Source: DASUBV01 sp035763085 (lineage in GTDB: Bacteria; Actinomycetota; Actinomycetes; Streptosporangiales; Streptosporangiaceae). Taken from it: a stretch of DNA of 11,365 nucleotides. The notes under the pieces were generated by a model. That model did no database searches. It saw only the letters and a list, made by a program, of their open reading frames with translations, and was not told where the DNA came from. The DNA lies in contig DASUBV010000297.1 of the NCBI GenBank assembly GCA_035763085.1, positions 1-11,365 of the forward strand. Direction: 5' to 3'. Positions 7,704 through 11,365 of this stretch are shown here, in pieces. The position numbers were made by a program, and so were the translations under genes. Every line of letters starts with the position of its first letter. The first letter of the stretch is position 1.

Positions 7704-8375
7704 TCAGATCGCGCGGTGGCTGGGCGCGACCATCCGGATCGGCTTCAGGGCCGACATGCGGCGGGCCAGACCGGACGATGCGGGGGCGGCGTGCCGCGGC
7801 GCGTGCCGCCGGCCGTCCGGCGCCGGCCACGGCCGGGACTCCTCAGCCTCCGACATCCGGTGCCGGCTCTGGTATCCGCCGGCCCGGCGGGTGCTGCGCT
7901 CAGCATCTGACCCGGACTCCTCGTCCGGGGCGGCCAGCGCCGGGATCTCGTCCGGGCGGCCGGAGACAAGCAGCTGGTGGTCGGCAGCCGAGGTGCTCGC
8001 CAGCGTCAGCGTGGCGGCCGGCGCGGCCGGGGGCGGGGCGGTGACGGCTGAGACAGCGGCCGGGACTGCGGCGGCCGGGACTGCGGCGGGAGGCGCGACG
8101 GCGACCGGCGCGGGGAGCGGGTAGTCGCCGAGCTCCTGCCCGGCCGGCGGGCCGCCGGGCTCGCCGGCCAGCTCACTGACAGGCCGCGGCGCGACCGTCC
8201 GGCCGAACCGGCGCGACCCCTGGGCATGCGCCGTGATCAGCAGGAACACTCCGCCCGACAGGAGCATGCCGACCGCGAACCCGTCGAGAGTGCTCGCGCT
8301 GATGGCCGGGACCAGGCCGCCGGCCAGGCCGGAGGCGCCGGCCGCGGCCTGATGGGCCGCGAAGAGTGCCAGCAT
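7704..8375 (-). CDS. Hypothetical protein with one membrane segment and an Ala/Pro linker
   Basis: I do not recognise this 223-residue protein. The frame looks real: codons carry mostly G or C in the third position, and AAAGG-type Shine-Dalgarno bases (GAAAGG at 8385-8390) lie 9 nt before the ATG at 8375. Residues 1-30 are Ala/Gly-rich and moderately hydrophobic. Residues about 33-49 (FAVGMLLSGGVFLLITA) form a likely transmembrane helix followed by positive residues (SRRFGR), which suggests the rest is cytoplasmic. Residues 85-122 are an Ala/Pro/Val linker containing a duplicated unit. Residues 140-223 are charged and end in a basic stretch (RRMSALKPIRMVAPSHRAI). No catalytic motif is visible. 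It points the same way as topA but is 370 nt away, so it is probably a separate unit. It could be a small membrane-anchored scaffold or simply a lineage-specific protein. Confidence 0.7.
   Translation of the reverse strand: MLALFAAHQAAAGASGLAGGLVPAISASTLDGFAVGMLLSGGVFLLITAHAQGSRRFGRTVAPRPVSELAGEPGGPPAGQELGDYPLPAPVAVAPPAAVPAAAVPAAVSAVTAPPPAAPAATLTLASTSAADHQLLVSGRPDEIPALAAPDEESGSDAERSTRRAGGYQSRHRMSEAEESRPWPAPDGRRHAPRHAAPASSGLARRMSALKPIRMVAPSHRAI
8056..8090. repeat. 15-bp in-frame tandem repeat in the hypothetical gene
   Basis: The unit GCGGCCGGGACTGCG occurs twice without mismatch (8056-8070 and 8071-8085), and a partial third copy follows. As 15 nt equals five codons, gain or loss of a unit keeps the frame and lengthens or shortens the Ala/Val/Pro linker (around residues 97-106). 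Confidence 0.85.
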
Positions 8376-8400
8376 GAAGATCAGCCTTTCTTTCCTGGGC

Positions 8401-8432
8401 GGCCCGGCCGGCTGGGTGCCGGACGCCGGGCC
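8401..8432 (-). promoter_or_regulatory. Bulged stem-loop in the leader of the hypothetical gene
   Basis: GGCCCGG at 8401-8407 pairs with CCGGGCC at 8426-8432. Directly inside, CCGGC at 8408-8412 pairs with GCCGG at 8418-8422 around loop TGGGT, leaving a 3-nt bulge (8423-8425). That gives 12 pairs in total. On the minus strand the stem ends 10 nt before the GAAAGG ribosome binding site. It may affect mRNA stability or translation. Confidence 0.5.
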
Positions 8433-8556
8433 TCCCGATGCTCTTAGTCTTCAGTTGGGTACGGAGAGTCACCGCGACGGGCGCGAGTTGCTGACATCGG
8501 CGGAGTCCTCAGGGTTCCTCGTTACTGATAGATGCGGAAGCCGGCACCGGCCTGGC

Positions 8557-8574
8557 GGGCGGGAGCGGGCTGGG
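8557..8574 (+). other. G-quadruplex motif
   Basis: Four GGG runs separated by loops of 1, 3 and 2 nt fit the canonical G3 N1-7 pattern. They are on the plus strand, the template strand for the hypothetical gene, about 180 nt upstream of its start. Such motifs are common by chance at this GC content. Confidence 0.5.
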
Positions 8575-8837
8575 CGGCGATACGGCGGGAAGCGGTACGG
8601 CGGCCGGCGGCCACGGCCGGGCACGCCGCGCGAGCGGACATGCCGCGGGCCGCGGCCGCCGAAGCGGGACCGCACCCGTAGCCGGTCACGAGGATCAAGC
8701 AGCCGCGGCGCCAGGCCCGTCCACCGGCCGCGGTACCACGCCACCCCGCACTGGCGCGTACGCAGCAGGCCGGCGACCCCGGACCTTGGGCCTGTACCGG
8801 CAACACAGGCGACCCTCCTCGTCGACCAGGCGATGCC

Positions 8838-8857
8838 GTTCCGGGAACTCCCGGAAC
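8838..8857 (-). terminator. Perfect 8-bp hairpin downstream of the M20 gene
   Basis: GTTCCGGG at 8838-8845 is the exact reverse complement of CCCGGAAC at 8850-8857, with an AACT loop. It lies about 197 nt after the M20 stop codon on the minus strand and lacks a U-tract. A U-less terminator or RNA 3'-end stabiliser is plausible, and a protein-binding palindrome is the alternative. Confidence 0.35.
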
Positions 8858-9053
8858 CCGCCAGGACGAGACCGCGGACCGGGACGCCGTGTGACACAAG
8901 GGGCACGCCCCGGCTCTGTCAGTCTCGCACGATGCGTGACTTTACCACTACGGACCGTGCGCACTCGGACATTCACGAGAACGAGTCCCGCATCCGGACT
9001 GGTCCTGGACCTCCTATACGCCCGGAATTGAGACTTAACCTGGGGGTTCGTCG

Positions 9054-10418
9054 CTAGCAGCGATCCAGGAAATCGTCGAGTACGCGCACCCCGAAGTGCA
9101 GCGCGTCGACAGGCACGCGCTCATCGACGCCGTGGAACATGCCGGCGAAGTCCAGATCGGCAGGCAGCCGCAGCGGGGCGAAGCCGAAGCACCGGATGCC
9201 GAGCCGGCTGAAAGACTTGGCGTCGGTGCCGCCGGACAGGCAGTACGGCACCAGCCTGGCGCCGGGGTCCTGGGCGAGGATGGCCTCGGACATCGCGTCG
9301 ACCAGGTCACCGTCGAAGCTGGTTTCCACGGCGATGTCGTGGTGCACGAACTCACGGCTGACACCGGGCCCGAGCAGGGTGTCGAGCTCGTTGAAGAAGT
9401 CGTCCTCGTAGCCGGGCAGGAAGCGCCCGTCGACTTCGGCGGTAGCCGCCTGGGGGACGACATTGACCTTGTACCCGGCCGACAGCATGGTCGGGTTCAG
9501 GGTGTGCGAGACGGTCGCACCGACCATCTTGGCGACGGAGCCGATCTTCCCGAGCACGCCGGGCAAGTCACCGGGCGTGAACTCGACGCCCAGCGCGGCG
9601 CAGGCCTCGCGCAGGAAGGCGTAGGCGGCCTCGGTCTCGCGCGGCAGCCACTCATGCCGGCCCAGCCGGGCAATCGCCTCGGCCAGCGTGACCACCGCGT
9701 TGTCGGGCTGCAGCATCGACCCGTGCCCGGCGACACCGCGGGCGGTCAGCCGCATCCAGGCGATGCCCTTCTCGGCCGTCTGGATCAGGTAGAGCCGCCG
9801 CCCGCCGATGGTCGCGCTGAACCCGCCGACCTCGCCGATCGCCTCGCTCACGCCCTCGAACAAGTCGCGGTGCTGGTCCACCAGGAAGCGCGCCCCGTAG
9901 GAGCCGCCGGCCTCCTCATCGGCCAGGAACGCCAGCACGATGTCGCGCGGCGGGCGGCGGCCCTCGGTCAGCCGCTGCCGCACCACGGCCAGCGTCATCG
10001 CGTCCATGTCCTTCATGTCGACCGCGCCGCGGCCCCAGACGCAGCCGTCGGCGATCTCGCCGGAGAACGGGCCGACCTGCCAGTCCGCGGCGTCGGCGGG
10101 GACGACATCCAGGTGACCGTGGATCAGCAGGGCGGGACGGGAAGGATCGGTGCCCTCGATCCGCGCCACCACGTTGGCCCGCTTAGCGTCCGACTCCAGG
10201 ATGGCCGGCTTCAGCCCGACCTCAGCCAGGAGCCCGGCGACGTGCTCGGCAGCGGCACGCTCACCAGGGCCTGAGTTGTCACCGGTGTTCGAGGTGTCGA
10301 TCCGGATCAGGTCGCTGGCGAGGGTGGCCACCTCATCCTGGGCAGCGGTTCCGCGCTGGCCGGTACCGCGCTGGCTGGTGCTGCCGGGGCCGGAGGTGCT
10401 GACGCTGTTTTCGGTCAT
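9054..10418 (-). CDS. M20/M25/M40-family metallohydrolase (peptidase-like)
   Basis: Zinc-dependent amidohydrolase/peptidase of 454 aa, the normal length of the family (relatives include carboxypeptidase S and DapE-type deacylases). Motifs seen: HGHLDVVP with ligand candidates H102 and D104; GRGAVDMKD with bridging D134; ADEEAGG with the general base E168 and ligand E169; E196 as a further ligand; and MFHGVDERVP with H429 near the C-terminus. A lid/dimerisation domain fits the middle part (about 215-340, including the GVAGHGSMLQPDNAV stretch). The substrate cannot be told from sequence; a dipeptide, N-acyl amino acid or similar is likely. There is no signal peptide, so it is probably cytoplasmic. 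The first 27 residues are polar and Ser/Thr/Gln-rich with a short QRGT duplication. The start ATG at 10418 has its best Shine-Dalgarno (AGGTG, 10432-10436) 13 nt away, which is rather far. The gene is probably monocistronic, divergent from tRNA-Leu. Confidence 0.93.
   Translation of the reverse strand: MTENSVSTSGPGSTSQRGTGQRGTAAQDEVATLASDLIRIDTSNTGDNSGPGERAAAEHVAGLLAEVGLKPAILESDAKRANVVARIEGTDPSRPALLIHGHLDVVPADAADWQVGPFSGEIADGCVWGRGAVDMKDMDAMTLAVVRQRLTEGRRPPRDIVLAFLADEEAGGSYGARFLVDQHRDLFEGVSEAIGEVGGFSATIGGRRLYLIQTAEKGIAWMRLTARGVAGHGSMLQPDNAVVTLAEAIARLGRHEWLPRETEAAYAFLREACAALGVEFTPGDLPGVLGKIGSVAKMVGATVSHTLNPTMLSAGYKVNVVPQAATAEVDGRFLPGYEDDFFNELDTLLGPGVSREFVHHDIAVETSFDGDLVDAMSEAILAQDPGARLVPYCLSGGTDAKSFSRLGIRCFGFAPLRLPADLDFAGMFHGVDERVPVDALHFGVRVLDDFLDRC
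10351..10380. repeat. Imperfect 15-bp tandem duplication near the M20 start
   Basis: Two adjacent 15-nt units, 10351-10365 and 10366-10380, share the first ten bases CCGCGCTGGC or nearly so and encode a doubled (S/G)QRGT in the flexible N-terminus. The frame is preserved. Confidence 0.6.
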
Positions 10419-10426
10419 GTCGTCAT
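10415..10426 (-). promoter_or_regulatory. Three-codon leader frame overlapping the M20 start
   Basis: On the minus strand ATG-ACG-ACA-TGA begins at 10426, 5 nt after AGGTG (10436-10432). Its TGA overlaps the M20 ATG (ATGA). The ribosome binding site is better spaced for this mini-frame than for M20 itself, so termination and restart could feed translation of the M20 gene. Confidence 0.3.
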
Positions 10427-10441
10427 CGTCGCACCTGACGG

Positions 10442-10458
10442 GCCACCGGGGCGGTGGC
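10442..10458 (-). promoter_or_regulatory. 7-bp stem-loop just upstream of the M20 ribosome binding site
   Basis: GCCACCG at 10442-10448 pairs perfectly with CGGTGGC at 10452-10458 around a 3-nt loop. On the minus strand the stem ends 5 nt before AGGTG. It could modulate M20 translation or mRNA stability. Confidence 0.4.
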
Positions 10459-10527
10459 AGGCTGGTTCTGCGGGCGGGGATGAGGGACTGGGCAGAAGTT
10501 CTCGTCTCGCGGGCGGGGGCCCGGATT

Positions 10528-10536
10528 TGCTATCGT
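10528..10536 (+). promoter_or_regulatory. Extended -10 element of tRNA-Leu
   Basis: TGCTATCGT contains TATCGT (10531-10536), a TANNNT -10 box, preceded by TGC, the extended -10 pattern. A start near 10543 would leave a leader of about 25 nt before the tRNA. No good -35 box is visible, which extended -10 promoters can tolerate. Confidence 0.45.
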
Positions 10537-10567
10537 GAGGCCGGCCTCGGCGTCAGCTGCGGCCCAC

Positions 10568-10652
10568 GTCCGGGTGGCGGAATAGGCAGACGCGCTAGCT
10601 TGAGGTGCTAGTGCCCCAAAAGGGCATGGGGGTTCAAGTCCCCCCTCGGACA
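10568..10652 (+). tRNA. tRNA-Leu, anticodon GAG
   Basis: Complete class II tRNA of 85 nt. Acceptor GTCCGGG pairs with CTCGGAC (10645-10651, one G-U pair), with discriminator A at 10652. The anticodon stem CTAGC/GCTAG encloses loop TTGAGGT with anticodon GAG. The long variable arm is GCCC/GGGC around CAAAA, and the T stem GGGGG/CCCCC has loop TTCAAGT. CCA is not encoded (CTC follows). Its 3' end, from the T loop onward, is overlapped by the end of a recombinase gene on the other strand, so the tRNA is intact and probably served as an integration target. Confidence 0.97.
10634..10652. other. Candidate attachment-site core in the 3' end of tRNA-Leu
   Basis: These 19 bases belong both to the tRNA-Leu 3' end and to the last codons plus stop of the recombinase frame. 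An integrated element that uses the tRNA 3' end as attB regenerates the tRNA, which would explain why it is complete here. The true core could extend to either side, and the second copy (other element end) is not in this window. Confidence 0.45.
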
Positions 10653-11365
10653 CTCTCACTACGCCAATGAGGCTGATCGCCTAGCCTGACCTCAGCTAGA
10701 ACGCTACGGGGGTCTGGCTGGTAGGTGAGCCGGAGCCCGATCCCCGTGTAGATATCCGCTTTGTCGGCGGGGTCGGCCGCGCTGAGCAGGCCAGGCAGGT
10801 CGGCGAGGGACTCCACCACTGCTGCAATGTCCTCGCGGGTCATGAGCGGGAGCGCCTCCGGCGTTCTGGTCGCCTCATAGGCAGCCCTGGCTGCCTCCGT
10901 TTCGGAGATCCAGCGCGCGATCACAACTGGGTCGCCTCCGGCATCCAGCGCCGCTCGGTATTGAGCGAGCTTGCGGTCGCATGCCGCGATGTTCGCCCTG
11001 ATGTCCTCGCGGGCAGCGGCGGGGCCGGCGGACAATGCCGCTGCGGCGGCCAGCTCATCGACGGTCGCAGCCAGGTGCTGACGGCGGAATTTGCTTCCCA
11101 GCCAGGCGTCCAGCGGCCTGAGTATGGCGTCCTGGCGAAGCGTCACGTTGCGCGGATGGCTCACGAGATTGGCTAGTGCGTACTCGCTGGGGAAGCGGCA
11201 CCGGTAGTAGGGCGCGTTGTTTGCCCACAACCCCTGCATCCGACGGCTGCACAGGCCACAGAGCAGCAGGCCGCGCAGCGCGTAGTGATGCTTCGAGCGG
11301 TGCGGCCGGTGCTCGGCGGGAAGCGCCCGGCGAGCGGACAACATCGCCTGAGCCTGCCGGAAGAT
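10634..11365 (-). CDS. Serine recombinase/integrase, C-terminal part (5' end outside window)
   Basis: The frame is open to the window edge and encodes 243 residues plus a stop; the catalytic N-terminal domain with the nucleophilic Ser lies outside. Visible is the recombinase zinc beta-ribbon domain: LRGLLLCGLCSRRM with a CxxC pair, then APYYRC, followed by the segment YALANLVSHPRNVTLR, which resembles that region of actinomycete large serine recombinases. After it comes a helical, charged region likely to form the coiled coil (around REDIRANIAACDRKLAQYRAAL) and a compact end (GIGLRLTYQP). The stop TGA is at 10634-10636, inside the T loop of tRNA-Leu, so the last five residues (VRGGT) are encoded by the complement of the tRNA. 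Base composition appears a little lower in GC than the neighbours (39 of 60 G/C at 10681-10740 versus 44 of 60 at 5221-5280), a small sample. The protein probably integrates or excises an element that extends to the right. An ATG at 11344 is an internal codon rather than the start. Confidence 0.88.
   Translation of the reverse strand: MFRQAQAMLSARRALPAEHRPHRSKHHYALRGLLLCGLCSRRMQGLWANNAPYYRCRFPSEYALANLVSHPRNVTLRQDAILRPLDAWLGSKFRRQHLAATVDELAAAAALSAGPAAAREDIRANIAACDRKLAQYRAALDAGGDPVVIARWISETEAARAAYEATRTPEALPLMTREDIAAVVESLADLPGLLSAADPADKADIYTGIGLRLTYQPDPRSVLAEVRLGDQPHWRSESVRGGT
10653..11365. mobile_element. Left edge of a probable integrated element next to tRNA-Leu
   Basis: Inferred from the serine recombinase abutting and overlapping the tRNA 3' end. 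Only the integrase end is present here. No cargo, repeats or excision-factor gene are visible. The other boundary should carry a copy of the tRNA-Leu 3' bases. Confidence 0.5.
10681..10699 (+). terminator. Weak stem-loop 28 nt downstream of tRNA-Leu
   Basis: CTAG and CTGA at 10681-10684 and 10686-10689 pair with TCAG and CTAG at 10692-10699, with one bulged C and a very tight loop that would probably open by one pair. It is inside the recombinase coding sequence on the other strand. It might end tRNA-Leu transcription, but there is no U-tract. Confidence 0.25.

Larger units (their letters stand above)
8376..9053. other. 678-nt stretch with no convincing gene
   Basis: It lies between the start of the hypothetical gene and the end of the M20 gene. 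Open frames exist on both strands, but their products are Arg/Pro/Gly-rich with no recognisable family and no Shine-Dalgarno, which is what GC-rich noncoding DNA gives. It holds the leader of the hypothetical gene, a stem-loop at 8401-8432, a G-quadruplex motif at 8557-8574 and a perfect hairpin at 8838-8857. The part from about 8900 to 9050 is visibly more AT-rich. GTGTGACAC at 8889-8897 is a short palindrome. Confidence 0.5.

Noticed and set aside
8889..8897. GTGTGACAC as a CRP/FNR-type half-site
   Set aside because: No matching second half at the right distance (TGTGA N6 TCACA is not present).
8469..8976. Overlapping minus-strand frames of 93-145 codons in the gap before the M20 gene
   Set aside because: Arg/Pro/Gly-rich products, no family, no convincing ribosome binding site. 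One frame ending at 8522 has fairly GC-rich third positions, but all three positions are similarly GC-rich, so this is not discriminating.
8374..9057. Plus-strand frame of 227 codons across the same gap
   Set aside because: No domain, no ribosome binding site, and it starts inside the leader of the opposite-strand gene.
9096..10274. Long plus-strand frame of 392 codons
   Set aside because: It is the complement of the M20 gene in GC-rich DNA. Its product is rich in Gly, Arg, Gln and Asp with no domain, while the minus strand has clear M20 motifs.
10423..10659. Minus-strand frame of 78 codons containing GGLEPPCPFGALAP
   Set aside because: It is the antisense of tRNA-Leu and its leader. This Gly-Leu-Glu-Pro-Pro pattern is a well-known false protein produced by tRNA complements.

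Overview
The window is from a high-GC actinobacterium. The protein families (a MFS-thymidylate kinase fusion, a RicT/PSP1 protein, a TopA with GR[YF]GPY repeats and a basic tail) and the frequent GTG starts suggest a Streptomyces- or Streptosporangium-like filamentous actinomycete. I cannot name the genus from sequence alone.

Left block (about 24 to 7369), all on the minus strand and read right to left: topA (DNA topoisomerase I), a MFS-transporter/dTMP-kinase fusion (tmk), holB (DNA polymerase III delta prime), ricT (iron-sulfur PSP1-domain protein) and tRNA-Thr(CGU). topA and tmk are 41 nt apart, and tmk and holB overlap by 4 nt. A nested hairpin over the holB stop codon precedes ricT. This is a chromosomal housekeeping cluster covering DNA topology, dTTP supply and clamp loading, plus a tRNA.

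Middle (7370 to 9053): a 334-nt spacer upstream of topA, one unrecognised minus-strand gene with a single membrane segment and an Ala/Pro linker (7704..8375), then a 678-nt stretch where I find no convincing gene but do see two strong hairpins and one G-quadruplex motif.

Right (9054 to 11365): an M20-family metallohydrolase on the minus strand, a divergent tRNA-Leu(GAG) on the plus strand with its own -10-like element, and the C-terminal part of a serine recombinase that runs off the window. The recombinase reading frame ends inside the tRNA-Leu gene, on the opposite strand. This is the best evidence for a mobile element, whose body would lie to the right of the window.

I did not find a new defence or biosynthetic system. 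The most useful unexplained signals are the tRNA/recombinase junction, the GC-rich stem-loops placed a few bases before the presumed ribosome binding sites of three separate minus-strand genes (topA, the unknown gene, the M20 gene), and a 3-codon leader frame that overlaps the M20 start.
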